The notes beneath the pieces are model-generated. The model did no database searches, was not told the origin of the DNA, and saw only the letters and a list, made by a program, of their open reading frames with translations. A DNA stretch of 64,000 nt, taken from assembly GCA_963070105.1 (NCBI GenBank), contig OY718803.1, positions 7,359,823-7,423,822 on the forward strand. The letters are read 5' to 3'. The DNA comes from Litomosoides sigmodontis. Lineage: Eukaryota > Nematoda > Chromadorea > Rhabditida > Onchocercidae. The first letter of the stretch is position 1. Each line of letters opens with the position of its first letter. The translations under genes were made by a program, and so were the position numbers. This document shows positions 36,382 through 49,500 of this stretch, one piece after another.

Positions 36382-37592
36382 ACTGGAATAAAATCGGTCG
36401 GAAATAAAAAGAAAACCTTGCCTTTCTGCGCATTGCAGCTTGAATAGAAATTGTCAGTGCTCAGTTGCATGGCAAATTTGATGGAATAAATGAAAAAAGC
36501 AGCAGAGCGGTACTTCCTTTGATTCATTTCCAGATATCTGAAAAATATTGTTAAAATTAAATACAATCATATCCGAACTGCTTAAAAAAGACTTTAACTT
36601 TTACCGAGAGATTTTCCCCATTCGTGAAATGGATGGACTGCAATTTATATGGTAGAATGAACGCCACATCTTTTACGAGCACCAATTATTTAATTAATTA
36701 ATGAGCTCCAATTATATTCCTTCTCCTCCTCTCTCGGGCACATTTTTTTAATTTCATCAAATAATCAAAAGCGGAACCTTTTCTGTCAGTTAAAATAACC
36801 ATGCATTAAAGCGGAAATTTCAATGTGTTGTTTGCTTTTGCACTCTTACAACCTTATTAATTTTAAATTTTAAGCGATGAAAAATAAAAGAGAAGCATTG
36901 CGATCTCTCTCTCCCTCTCTCTCTCTCTCTCCCTGATCGCTTACTTCTTTTAAAGCAACAAATTGGAAGAGATCACTAAAATTCAGACTCTTTTTCTCAA
37001 AAATTCTCATTTTTCAGATTGCATGGAATATTTTCAAGCTTCTTAGCTTGTCAAAATTATTCCAAAATCCATTGCCACATTTGTCAAGTATCTTTTGAAA
37101 GCTCTTTTAACCTCTTAGATAACTTCTTTTAACTTTCATTTCACAATTCATTATGCTCGTTTTAAGGCAATTTCAACCAACCAACTCGAACTAAAATTTG
37201 AAACACCGATAAATTCCTCATGCACCACTGCTTTTTCATTGTTTTTCGCCCTCAAACCCAAACATATATTTCAATTAATTAGCATTTTGCTTGACAACTA
37301 CTAGAAGAGGTAAAGTAAATTCGACGTTCACTTCGAAGACACTGTTATGTCATATTGCACTTTATACCAAATTTGGAGTTGAAGAAGTGACTTCGAATTA
37401 TTTTTTTCGTTTTTCGTTCAGTCAGAAATAATAAAGAAATTAATATTCGAAATACAACAATCGCTTTTTAATTCACTCTGTCGCACTCAATTCGCTCAGC
37501 ACTTCGACAAAAATTTAAATGAAATTTCGTCTACATTTTTTAAATATACGGAAAGATTAAAATAAACAGCCGAACAATTAGCTTTCGATAAA
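36382..37592. other. Intergenic region with CT repeat
   Basis: AT-rich, with a CT dinucleotide tract at 36903-36934. Convergent ends of the PTP gene (plus) and the ShK-domain gene (minus). No gene seen. Confidence 0.6.
36903..36934. repeat. CT-rich dinucleotide tract
   Basis: TCTCTC-type repeat with two CCC interruptions in intergenic sequence. Confidence 0.9.
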
Positions 37593-38059
37593 TCATTCAT
37601 GAGAAAAGCTGCAACAGCCGCATGTTTTCACACAAGAAATTACTTGTTCATCACATTTGCCATCACTTCTCAGAATTTCACAGGTTTCCTCAAGCGCGAA
37701 ATCTTGACACCCTGAAAGACTGCCACTTGGACAGTCTCCACTATACCCTCTACAGTAGCATTTTTGACAATAAATAGACAGCAAATGCAAATTAGATTTA
37801 TTCCAACTCAACCGAGTGTTGAGTGCATTTCTCCGATTCAGAAAGGCCATACCATTATTACTGCTTTCATACTGTAACAACTTCCTACCGTCTCTCTCTG
37901 TTATCGTTTTTCCTTCAGTAGCGCTTTTTCGTGGATTTTCTTCCTTAGTTATCTCTTCCGAATATTCATCACATTCAGTGTCGCTGTTTCCGATGACTAA
38001 ACCAATTAAGCCAGAAGGACAATAAAGGAGCAGCGCATGTTGGAGGAAGTAAGTTACGT
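37593..38059 (-). CDS. Cys-rich protein with C-terminal ShK domain (3' exon; upstream exons unresolved)
   Basis: One long terminal exon, starting after a TTTTCAG acceptor at 38060-38062 and ending at TGA, open for 155 codons. It begins hydrophobic (TYFLQHALLLYCPSGLIGLV), then an acidic/basic linker, then a Cys-rich block (CQKCYCRGYSGDC) and a final ShK-type domain: CQDFALEETC, DGKC, ISC, KTCGCC. The six-cysteine spacing and TCGCC ending fit ShK, although the usual Trp and Met positions differ. ShK domains in nematodes occur in many secreted enzymes and matrix proteins, so the domain alone does not make it a toxin. Upstream minus-strand sequence up to about 38.53 kb has open stretches with acceptors (near 38346 and 38518) that may be earlier exons, but I could not join them by phase with confidence. 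The start codon is therefore not assigned. Confidence 0.72.
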
Positions 38060-38529
38060 CTGAAAATAAGGCAATTAGAACTGTACGAAAGATCCATCAA
38101 CTTGTATAACGGGGTACTGTAAAGAGATTTAAGTGGGAGAGTTCAATTCAATTCTTTCAAACCGATCAATCCATGGAATAATAAGCACTTTTGCGCAACC
38201 ATAAATACACAGCGAAGGAGAGCTCAAACTTTGGTCACAATTCCCCTTCAAACTGCTACTTTTTGAAATTTCGAGATTTTTAAATGATTGTGAGAACTCA
38301 ATTTTACTTTGATCGTTGTGGAGCATTTCAGTTTGCACAGCACAGCATTATACGTCTGAAAAAAACGCAAGGTGGCGATAGATTTTCGTCGTTGTGAAAA
38401 AATGACAATAAATGGCAAAATTATTTTAAAAAAAATGAAACTGAAAACTGAAATAATTGCCACCCATCCACCAGTTGAAACTAATGTCTGCCTGTAAAGC
38501 AAAACGAATACCACCTGAAAAGTAAACAA

Positions 38530-41198
38530 TAATTTTTACATTTTTCTATTTTTATTTTTACATATTTTTACACTTTTTAATCCATTTTAAATTTCAATTC
38601 AATTTTTTATTTGAAAACAAATTGATATTTGAATAATTCTACATCAATTAATTTGACGTCATAATTAATGTAGTTTTTTTCAAATGCAAAAAAATACAAA
38701 AATATTTTGCACTAATTTACACAAATTGATAATACAGCTATATTACTGCGCTGGAGTAGTACCGTTCGTTCAAGGAATAGCAATCACAATGTTAGTTTTA
38801 ACCCGTCGCCCCTAAATTACGTCTTTAAAACTATCTGCGTGAAAGCTCAATAAACAATCAATGAACAACTTGCACTTCAATTTGCAATAGACAATTTGCA
38901 ATTTGCACTTCAGATATAACAATTTGCGAATAATTTGAATTTGACACTTCCATTCATTTTTTCACGTAAATATTTTACTGTTGCTGCTTTTGGTGTGGCC
39001 AACTTCCCTTCATATCGCGCACGCCAACTCCGTGCACGTCACTTTCTCGTTCGACGTCCACGTGACTTCGTTTTTTGAAAGTGCACACGAACAATTCGTT
39101 CAATCCCTGCCTCTTTGCACACATCGATTTCTATGTAACTCGAAAGAAGCTAGTAAATCATTTTCATTTTCAATGCGTGTATCGCACTTAAACTTCACAT
39201 ATGAAATTTTGATCCGTTGCGACAAGCGTGGAATTCTTTCTGCACGTGGAAATCTCTCGCTCTATTATAGATTTCTTCTTTTTAGTACATTTTGAAGGAA
39301 AAATTAATCTTTTTTTTTGAAATCTGAAAGCTCTTCAGGACATATTCACTTATAATTGAAGAAGAATTTCCAAGAATTAGGGAAAAGGGTGAGAAGTAAG
39401 CGAATAACAGTCCTAAAGTGCAAGACAATTCACGCCACGAACATTGGAATGATAAATTCAAAGATGCAAAATTTCATTGTTAGAGTATGAAATGAAGCGA
39501 AAGAATAAAGAAATGAAATTATCATAATCAAATGCATTCTCCGATATGACAGTAATGAACTTGTCGAATTTTATTAAATTTAGCACCACGTGGAAACACA
39601 ATCTGTGGAAAGCTTTGGTTGTTGTGGGATTGGAAGTCACACATGGATGAGCTAAGTGTGAATTTCGGAAAGGTTAAAAAAACGCCAATCTACGAGTGCT
39701 TAATTCAATTACATTTGTAAAAAAAAAATATTTTACACTGACAGAACCGTAGCATAGCATTTTGACAATGAACAAGTACGGTAGGTAAGTGACAGCCTTC
39801 CAATCCTTCGTTAAGTTGTTTGTTGTGAAGCGATAAATCAATTCTCATAATTCGTTGAGTTTTCAATTTCTCTTCTGATAAGTGATAAGCTGCGGTCGAG
39901 CGATCGCTTCCTGATCACTCCGAATGTTGAAGTGCTGAAGCAGCCGCATCGTTAGCTAATTGAAACTCTTCCTGTGCTATTAGCATTTCCATGCATCGGT
40001 GATGATCACTTTTTAACTAGTTAAATTCCCAAGCGGTAATTGAATTATTTGATACAAGTGATTTGTGGCGCTTATCACCTCAAGTGCTACAAATTTCTGC
40101 ACTGCAAGAATTAAATTGGACTGCTTAAATTGGAAAAGCATTACTGAATTATTCCTTTTAAATTAATTTCAGGCTGCACCATATGTATTTCCCTCTGCAG
40201 TTCTTAAAGTGTTTGATTGAGTGAGATATCATTTATCCCATTCCTTCCTGTAATTCCGTCTATTTCCACGCAGATGGATACCACCTCAATTTAATTAATT
40301 GGAACACTTGAAAATGCAACCAGTTGCTTCCTAAAACAAATTGCTTGAATTTGTTCAAAAATTTTTTTAAAATGAAATTTAAACTTTAACTAAAATTTCA
40401 AGCATTCTTCCTCGCAAAAAAATGCTATGAGATTTTTTTCTTTTTTTAAAGATTTATTAGCAGAAATAATTTTTGAAGTTATATAAAATTGTGCTATTAG
40501 ATGAAAAAAAAATAGTTGATAAGAGAGGACGATTGTCGTTTTTAATTAAATTTCCTGCAAATAAAATATTTCACACCACTTCGGTACATTGCAGTAATCC
40601 TCAAATCTACAGCTACGTATCTCTGCAAGGGATTTTAAGAAAAAAAGTAAACTTTATTTCTGGATGGGAAACTCGACTTTTTGATTTTGCTCCATTCATT
40701 TATTTACCTGTAAATATCAGCAGTATCTTTATTTGACTAGAAGGACAAGAAAAAAGACATTTCTCTCTTCTCTTCCTTTCTCTCTCTCTCCTTCTCTAAA
40801 AGGTATTTGAACTTAAGCCAATTGAAATAATTTCTTCAATTAATTCCACAATAACTTTCAAAGTCCGACGCTTGAATGCAATTGGCAATTTTAAGGTAGC
40901 AATGATGACACACTGATGACATCTGTTTTGAAGTGTTTCACTTTTTTTGTAAAATTTGTGAGATCTTTTTTGCTTCTTTTTTTCTATACGTATGGTAATT
41001 TGCTAATTATATTTAACTAATTGATATTTACAGGTAAATAAATGAGTGACAAATTTTACACTAATTGGTAGGAAGTTAGACAAATGTTGGAGGTGAAGAT
41101 TATTATGAAGTAATTTCAAGAAACTCTTCCAGTTTATTATGAACTTTTTAATACTTTTCATGCGAGCGAAGGAAGTGAAAGAGAAATGGAAAGAGAAA

Positions 41199-41245
<47 letters not shown>

Positions 41246-43936
41246 GTAGCAGTTGTTAGGGATGAAATGTTGCAATGCGACAGTGTTATGCTTCATCACT
41301 CATTGCGAATTATTATTAAATAAATTCAGGAATTGAATGAGAAAAAGTTTAAAAATTTCGAAATCGCCAACGTTTGTTTTTTTTTTGTTTTCTCTCAAAC
41401 TCTCAATCTCTTTTTTCCCACTTCTCCTTTTCGCTTTTCTGTTTCTTACATTCGTTTGTTTTTCACTTTTTTCGTTCAAACTTAAAGCAAATCTTATCAA
41501 TCTCTCACACTCCTTCGTCACTCATTTCAACTCAAAAATATATGACTCATTTAAATTTACTACTTCTCCAACACCGAAGTAGACATGAAGTTGCCTCATC
41601 TCTCACCGCTCATTAATTGCATTGAAATTTTCGCCCTTTGATGTCGAGAACTGCAACGGACTCATTTAATTGTTCAAAATAAATTTCCTAGCCATTTCTA
41701 ATTCTCTAATATTTTGAAATTTGTTGCATTACTTCTCAAAAAATTTAGCAACAATTCAACAGAAAGGCCCGAGAAGCTTTTGAGGAAAAGTTTCGCCGAA
41801 GTAGCTTCATCATCGATCAAACGAATTCATTGTCGTCTCAAAATATGTTTGTTCGTCAATCACTGCTGTTTATCATCCTCCTTGCCAATCTGAAAATGAA
41901 GAAGGAAAAAAAAGTTGGCAAATTAGAGTGCACCTATTTTACATAGAATTTTTAACAGTCAGCAGGTTCTCTTGCTTCTAACACCGTTGAACTGTATCAC
42001 TTACTAGTAGTTCACTTCTTAAAAGTATTTAATTTGCTTCAATTCAGCTACTCACGCAGTTCAATCCTTCTGATGCAATGATTTCAATGTTTTCAATGCA
42101 AAATTCTCACTGGTCGATCCATCCAGGCCCCCACATCCATACCCGCACCTCCTGATATCCGTTTCAGATACTGATATTATTAACAGATAAGCAGATGCAA
42201 AAGCTTCCATTCTATTTCTTCCATAGCTTTATTTTAGCTAACGGATTTAATTCGAAATCAACCACCAAAAGTTATTTTTATAATTATTTAATAGATTTTG
42301 GCAAGTCGACATTTTGTCTGAGATTTTCAAATTATTCTTTTTTTTATCATTTCATTGCCAAACAGTCCTTCGAGCAGTATGCGATAGTCGCAATTGTCCG
42401 TTACAGCTTACTATCCAATCTTTTGACTTCATTTACATTAATTAAATTATCAATGCCTTTTTGTTGCATTACTTCCAAAGTTAAATTAAAAAAAGTTAAC
42501 AATTAATATTTAAAAATCAAAACATATTCTGCTGCTTCAAGCAAATTGTTGAAATTTTTAAAAAGAAAACAGAAAATTATACTTACATTTCCGAAAAATT
42601 TCCAAAATACTTGCTCAGAAGGCATAAAATCAAATGAATTTGGACTTACTACTTTTGTGAAAAGTGCAAATAAGGCAGTAAACAAATGCTAATTAGAGGT
42701 AATTTATATTTAAATGTGAAGAAAAGATCGTAGTGGAATCGTCTTGCATCAATCATACATATCGCAGTAATTTAAACAATTGCAACAAAAATTCTCTTCT
42801 TTCCATTCACTTCTTCACCACTCCTTTCTCAATTAATTACAAGTGTGTGAGGTGCAAGTAAATGATTTAATTGATTACAAACTCATGCAAATTAGCCTAT
42901 GGAACTGGAAGGTCTTGAAAAAGGGAGGAACTGTTGCGATCCTTAAATTAGAACACTCATCTCATTATTTTGCAAAACTTCTCTTGCTAATTTTTTCTTG
43001 CAATCAATCAATCCCATCACTTCCGCTTTTTTCCTGTGATTTATTTTATTTTCAAACTTCCGCGAAGACCACTGTTTGCTAAGCGAAGAATCTTTTTCAC
43101 TAAGCACAAACTTTCTTCTCAGTTCGTCTCTCCCTCTTTCCCTTCCCATCGAAGACCTGAGTGTTTCGCTTACTTCTAACCACTGACATCAAGGTTGTCA
43201 CGAAGAGCCTGAAGCTGTTGTGCTTCCTGCTCAATCTTTTTTTTCTTTAAATTGTACAATGATTTGTAAAGGGAGGGGATTTAGCGACGTTTTCAATGAA
43301 AATTTACATGCAAATTCACTTTCATCATTCAAAACTACTGAGCTGCCTCTGCACATAGAATTGATGACCAGGACTTAAGGCCATCGGCGACTCGCTTCAG
43401 TGATAATAGTGGTAGTAGCTTTTTGAAGTGCGCACACGTCAAGCTAATATCAGGTCTGTACACGACTTATCATTCATTGATAGCATTTAGGTTATGTAAG
43501 CTCAATAATCTTTGTTTCTCAATTTTTACTTTAATTCGTTGCATTTAGCACTTTCGAATTAATCGTTTGTACTGCTTTTATCACCAATATATTATCAAAT
43601 ATGCAATCTGACGTGACAGATGTGTCTTCCTACTTTTGAGGTTCCATGAACATTTTAGGTTATTGATGATAAAATTTTATCAGCTTCAAAATGCATACAA
43701 TGCAGTCATTAATTTAATATTGGAATAAAATGGATTTCAAAAATTTGAGATCTAAAATTGTGAAGCCTGTTGCTTTTAAACTAAGTGTAATTTCAATTTT
43801 CCATCTAAACATGTTTACCCAGAACTCCTATTTTAATTTTTACTGTTTCCTAGAAGTTTTGAAGAGTATTTTTAACTTTGAAAATTTGATGAAATTACAA
43901 ATCCTGATTCCATGGCATTGTTGTGCTTCAGAAGCG
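38530..43936. other. Long intergenic region, no supported gene
   Basis: About 5.4 kb. Holds a cluster of CAATTTGCA-type motifs (38869-38940), a CpG-richer patch with two CACGTG hexamers (39059-39064 and 39243-39248), a GA repeat (41201-41242) and pyrimidine-rich tracts near 41.37-41.5 kb. The open frames seen (for example 38981-39295, 42195-42506, 42843-43082 and the minus frame 42943-43149) lack splice partners or families. Confidence 0.5.
41201..41242. repeat. GA dinucleotide microsatellite
   Basis: About 20 uninterrupted GA units, flanked by more purine-rich sequence. Confidence 0.95.
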
Positions 43937-44990
43937 ATGGATTTTGATCCAGAGCATCCGAAATGGTTCTGTTGGTGCTGTCACTTGACGCACGGCCTAG
44001 TGATTCTGGCCAGCTCGGAAATTGTCCTATCAGTACTGTTATTATGCTATTTTGTTGCTTGCATCACTGTGCCAAATCCTGACGAACAGGTCAATTGCTC
44101 AAATTTTGACTTAAAAATTGCTCTTACATCGTATAATTACACTAATTGGCACTCACTAATTTCCACTCCATTCCTAGGAGAAGTGCTAATGAAACAAATT
44201 TGAAATTAAAATGAAATAAATTCGGAATGCTAAATTCTAATTGTATAGCATGATAGTGTATCATGGTTTACGGTAGTACTGATGTCGGTTAGTGCCGTGT
44301 ACTGTGTGACATCTGCGCTTCTGATCTTTGGAATTCGCAAGTACAAGGTAACTTATCAATTTATTTTTTTCTTCGCTTCTTGCAAAGACTTATTGCTACA
44401 AATTTAGAATTGTTCAATTGCGCTTTGTTTAGTAATTTATAGAAAAGAAGAAAAAATTGTTTTTCACAGACTAAATCGAATTTCAGGTGAAATTAATGTA
44501 TCCCACATTGGTAGCTCGAACGATAATTGTCGTTTTTATGCAATTATTTGGTGTTTCTACAATTGTTCGACCATCTCATTATGCCGACAGTTTCGATTGG
44601 AGAAAATCGGATGATCAAAAAATGGATAAAAATTTAATTAAAAAAAAAACACAAGTGGGAAACTTTTGATAAATTCCTAATTTTGTCAAATTTTTGGAAA
44701 TTTAACAAAATTTTGATATACATTACATTCAAATGTACAGCTTGAATAATAACAAAACCAAATTTTAGAAGGAAACAACAGTCGCTCAACGTTTAGTGAT
44801 ATTAATGTTTATTATGATGCTAATATCAATCTTCGTGTTTTACACGCTATATTTAATTGTGCGATGTATCCGTTACGTGAAGGCACATAAACGACTTCTG
44901 TATAGAAAACGTTCAACAATTATAGCTCGTAGCATTGGTCAGCAAATTATTACTCAAATTTTAACTGAAAATATAAAAATATTAATTTAA
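43937..44990 (+). CDS. LAPTM4-like four-TM membrane protein
   Basis: Four exons in phase 0, 43937-44089, 44249-44347, 44487-44654 and 44769-44990, give 213 aa. The N-terminus has a Cys-rich motif just before TM1 (WFCWCCHLTHG), recalling the CC-H-x-R/T-x-G start of LAPTM4 lysosomal proteins. Four hydrophobic segments follow: VILASSEIVLSVLLLCYFVA, VVLMSVSAVYCVTSALLIFG, VARTIIVVFMQLFG and VILMFIMMLISIFVFYTLYL, with a polar linker between TM3 and TM4 and a basic C-terminal tail (KAHKRLLYRKR). The ATG lies five bases after a TTGTGCTTCAG acceptor with no upstream partner, suggesting trans-splicing. Such proteins act in late endosomes/lysosomes. I infer this from topology and the Cys motif, and a different nematode four-TM family is possible. 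Confidence 0.65.
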
Positions 44991-46522
44991 GTGTAAATTT
45001 GCAATCTTCAAGTGAGTGATTATTTCACAGTAAATATTCAACGTAATCGATGGATTTGCAAACTGTCACGAAAACAAAAGTTATTAAATGTGTCGTAATT
45101 ACGAGAATAGTTGATGGCCAAATGAGAAATGAGTACGATATTAATTTCATATTATGTAAATGAGTAATCACAGAATTGTTAATTCACTGATTGTTGCAGA
45201 TCCCACGGAGATTGCTCGGTGAATTGGAGAAATTTCGGAAACGCGAAAAGTGAAAAGTATTCTTTTGAATCACAAAGTATGTGAAAATGTTCCTTTCAAA
45301 GCATGTAATGCATGAAAATGCTCTCTCCTCGAATTGAAGCTTACCGTAATGATCTCATTCGTTTTCATAAAATCATTGGAAAATTTACTGAAAGACTTTC
45401 TTCTGATTTTCAACTCATTTCATTGTCAAAATGAAAGTATTTAAAGTGAATTAGGTAATACGGTTGCTTTCATAAAGTTGAGAAGTGAAGTAAGAACAAA
45501 GGAGGCGGATCGATTCAGCGGCTATTATAAATCATTTCACAGTTTCTTCCTCCACCGACTCCTACGACAAGTGTTTCCATCAATTTATTTCATAAGACAA
45601 TGTGAAAGCTAAAATGCCATATGAATATGAATCATTGTGTTCGTTGCATAATCGTTTAATTTGAATTGATCAATTGATGTAATTGAATCGATCGCTTTCA
45701 CTCAATGCAGTCATAAGACATCGACGAATATTGCTATTTCAAATTTAAGAGATTTTCTTTTTCAAATAAAATATATTTTGTACGAAATGCGCGGTACTGG
45801 TGAAATTCTATAGTTTAGAATGAAATGAGGGAAATATTCAAATTTCACACTTTATTTGGAAGAAATTGAGAGTGTCATCGATCAGTCTAACATACATTCT
45901 CCAATTGATATAATACAATCGAATATGCCATCGTAGTCGTTGCGTGTAAAACGCTTACAGGAAAAGGTTAAATGTAATTTGTCGTAATTAAATGCCGTAA
46001 ATCGAAATTGAAATTAGCATTATTTAGCTTAGAAAAGATAAATTTGAATAATACTTGGTTAATAAAATGAAGATTATAATGTAAAATGACATGCACATTC
46101 TCCAAAATCATTGTTGAACGGTTGATGCTTCCACACCATGCATTTTTCGAATTTTTCATTTTTTGAAAAAAAAAAACCTCCAGAGTGCTAGAGATTTTAG
46201 TGATACGTATGGCTTGAATTGCGCGGCAAAATAAATGTTGAAATTTTATCGCTTTTACAGATAAATGCAAATTTGATGAAAAAATAACGAGAGAAGATTA
46301 GGCCATCAGCGATGGAATATTCGTTCAACGAAGTTAAATTTAATGTTCAATCGTAGTTCCTCTTCTTTAGTGGACCGCTTCCTCCCGTAGCAAAATATAT
46401 CGATTGGTTACCTAGTAAATGTTACCTTAGCTTGCTTAGTAAATGAATTAGCAATGAAGTATTAGAAGGCAAATTTACCGGACTATTACGATGGACGGGT
46501 GGAGTGGAACGCAAGCAAATCG
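44991..46522. other. Intergenic region upstream of the TRPC gene
   Basis: AT-rich, with no repeat larger than homopolymers. The frame that opens the TRPC gene stays open back to 46466, so a first exon could lie here, but I could not identify one. Confidence 0.5.
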
Positions 46523-49500
46523 ATGGACGCAACAATTCATCAATTTCGCACCGCTGTACTTACCGCAAACGTCAGAGTTGTAAAACAAATTCTCAGAGAT
46601 ATGCATAATGTCACGCCTGTAAGTAGCAGTTGCTCGCACTTTTGATGAAATTAAAAGTATGAAGTGATTTCTCCGATTATTCAAACGAAATTAACGGAAT
46701 GATTTGAATTTGAAAGAGGTTAGTGGGAAAGTTAAGCAGTGAATTTAAACCGTTAGAGTGTGATAATTGATAAGAAGAAACGATGTGCAATGTGCAGGAG
46801 AAAGAGTTGATTGCTGATTGCTGTTGACAAGATAGCTTCATTGATTTGTGACATTTAATTAATTTGAAATTTCCCCAACAACATTTCATTAATTGAAATG
46901 CAATTTGAATTAATTAAATATCATTAGAGATTTGGATAAATTTTATAGCTTAAAATATTTATGATAATTAGCAACAAAGGTAATGGAAGCGGTGCTGTCA
47001 CAGTATTATCAGAGCGTTGTAAAAAGTGAGGAAGTGCTATAAACATTTAATGCCGGAAAATGGGCAATTTAGGGTCAGATAGAGCGACTGCTTTCACTGG
47101 TCATCGATCGGACATCAGCCGAATCAACGAAAGAAGCTTTGATGACCGCAATTTGCATTGGAAGTCGTCCACTGGTTGAATTCATTCTATCCCTTTTCAT
47201 GGAATATCCAGGCGAAGAACGTAACGGTTGGTTTACTGCGGTAGCGGAACACTCCTCCTCTTCCACGAAGAAACGTGAGAGGGAAAATTGTGTGGAAATA
47301 GTTTGCGATACAATCACAACAAGCTTCACCTCGCTCGACTGATTCGTCGCGAGGCGTACTCACGTCTTTTAAGACCTGTTTTTGATGCGATCCTTTCCAG
47401 GGTGCCGCAAGTCGAAGTCATTCCCAGCGCACATGACACCGCTGATGCTCGCCTGTATATGTAATAATTTCTCCATCGTTCAGTGTTTACTTCTCAGGAA
47501 GCATTATGTGCAACTGCCACATCGACCTGATTGTAAATTTCAAGTTTTTGCTGATCTTTTCTTTAAACTTTTCCTGCCTCCTCGTTGGAAGTTGATGCTT
47601 CGCTAGCACTGTGGTGCTCAGTGTTTGAATTTAATTCAAAAAATCAGATTTGGTAGTTCTTATTTTGAAACGAAAAAAATGAAACTGCAAGGTTCCTGTG
47701 ATGAATGTTCACGTAGCGCGCGTTGTATGGCAAATAACGTGATTTTGTTGGATACCTATCGTGCCGTCAGCAGCGCACCGTTTCTTTGGCTTGCATGCAC
47801 CGACCCATTGCTTGCTGCGTTCAACCTTGCAATTGACTTGCAAGTGTGCGAAGAAATGGTAAACGAACACAAAGTGCGTTTCCGAGCAGATATCGCACCT
47901 CTTTTCCTCCAACGTTTCATTAGCTTCTCCGCCGCTAATGCTTCCGACACTGACCGTCGCAGGTTGCTAGACTCCTCAGATGTCCCATACGACTTCGCAT
48001 TTTATCAAAGATTTCCGTGTATTTCAGGATTCAAATTTCTCTTCCTCCAATTTCCATCCTTCCTTTTTTGTTTTACAGAGGCGAAAAGTCGAAGAAAGAA
48101 AACATCGATAATGCTATTTGTATTTGCCAGAAATTTCCTCAAGTCATTTTAATCGTACTTGACGTAACTTATGACTGATACAGGTGGCATACAGCGATTT
48201 ACGTCATAATGTGATGACATTTGCGGTCAAAATTGCTGAGCAGTGTTGGACAACAGAAGAAATCCACGTGCTTCTGTCACATAAAGTTGGATCACCTTTA
48301 GCTGATTGCGAATCACGTTTCCCACGCATCCAACTAGCTCTAAAGTCCCACATGAAACCGGTACAGAAGTTTTTTTTTCTCATCAGTTGCACTGTACGTA
48401 ATGAAGCCTAATTTATGTTTATTACGCTCTTTTGCTGCACTCTACGTCTTCTTACGTCGCAATCCTAAATTTAAAATTACCCGACCACGTGAACGACATA
48501 AATACTGCTTATTAAATTATTTATTGCGATACTCTAGAAGCGTTGCCTGTTAGTGATAGCAGCGATATTATAACTGATATTTTTTGTCCGTTTTTTACTG
48601 TAAATAATCGAAGGAGTTGAGATGAAAGTTACCGATAAAGAATTTCAAACTATGCCAAATGCCATTTAAACATTTTTGTTTCAAAAATTTGCAGTTTCTG
48701 TCTTCGTTGAGTGTCCAGGCAACAATGGAAGATCACTGGCGCGGGATGTGGGCGGACAGTGGAAAATTGAAATGCCAAGATTTGAGCCGTAACTTTCGAC
48801 ATATTTTATGCTACCCACTCCTAGCATCACTGCACGCAATTAGCGCAGGATTTTGCGTTAAGACGTTTAAATATCCATTAGCACGGTGAGCTTACGCCTC
48901 CTTCGTTTGTCCTGAAAGTAAGAAATTTCATAAAACTAATTAATTTCTCCAACTTCCCACTTTTTCCTCCAATCGCTTCCACCAGAATTAATTGAAATGA
49001 GAAAGAAGACAATCAAAGACCGAAGTAGGGATGAGATGATTTACAGTGGAAAAAGTTAGTGATGGAATTTGTCACCGCTGAACTTCCAACAACGGCAGTG
49101 GAAGAAGGCAACTTTAAGCATTTAAAAATTAAATTTTAGTTGGTGAAAAATTTATATAAAAGTAAACTTTTCAGGTATATGAGTAGATTAGCAAGTTATG
49201 TGCTATTCCTTATAATTCTAATTTTCATACGATATTTCGGTAGGACAGGTGAACGGTCATCCGAACGATCGCTTGTTAATAGTTGTTAGTTTGAAAATTA
49301 ATAAAATTTTTGCTACTTTTTCAACAAAGTCAGTTCTTATTTCACTTGCAACAAGGAAAGGAAAGTTTCCTGCTATCATTTCACAGTATGCAAATGATCT
49401 TCAGAAGTTTCCCCGTTGAGGAGTGTTATGTAGGCCACCAGGTGAGGCGTGGTAATTGAAGAAGAGGAAGGCGCAAAATGAAAAGGAATGAGAATTGGCT

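Noticed and set aside
38981..39295. Plus-strand 104-codon frame with a hydrophobic start
   Set aside because: No ATG at the start and no splice partner; the patch is CpG-richer with CACGTG hexamers and is more likely regulatory or neutral.
41300..41616. Overlapping frames on both strands near 41.4 kb
   Set aside because: Pyrimidine/purine-biased low-complexity sequence beside a GA microsatellite gives open frames by chance.
42943..43149. Minus-strand frame beginning MGRERGRDELRR
   Set aside because: Charged and coding-like at first sight, but no family, no partner exon and an equal-length frame on the other strand.
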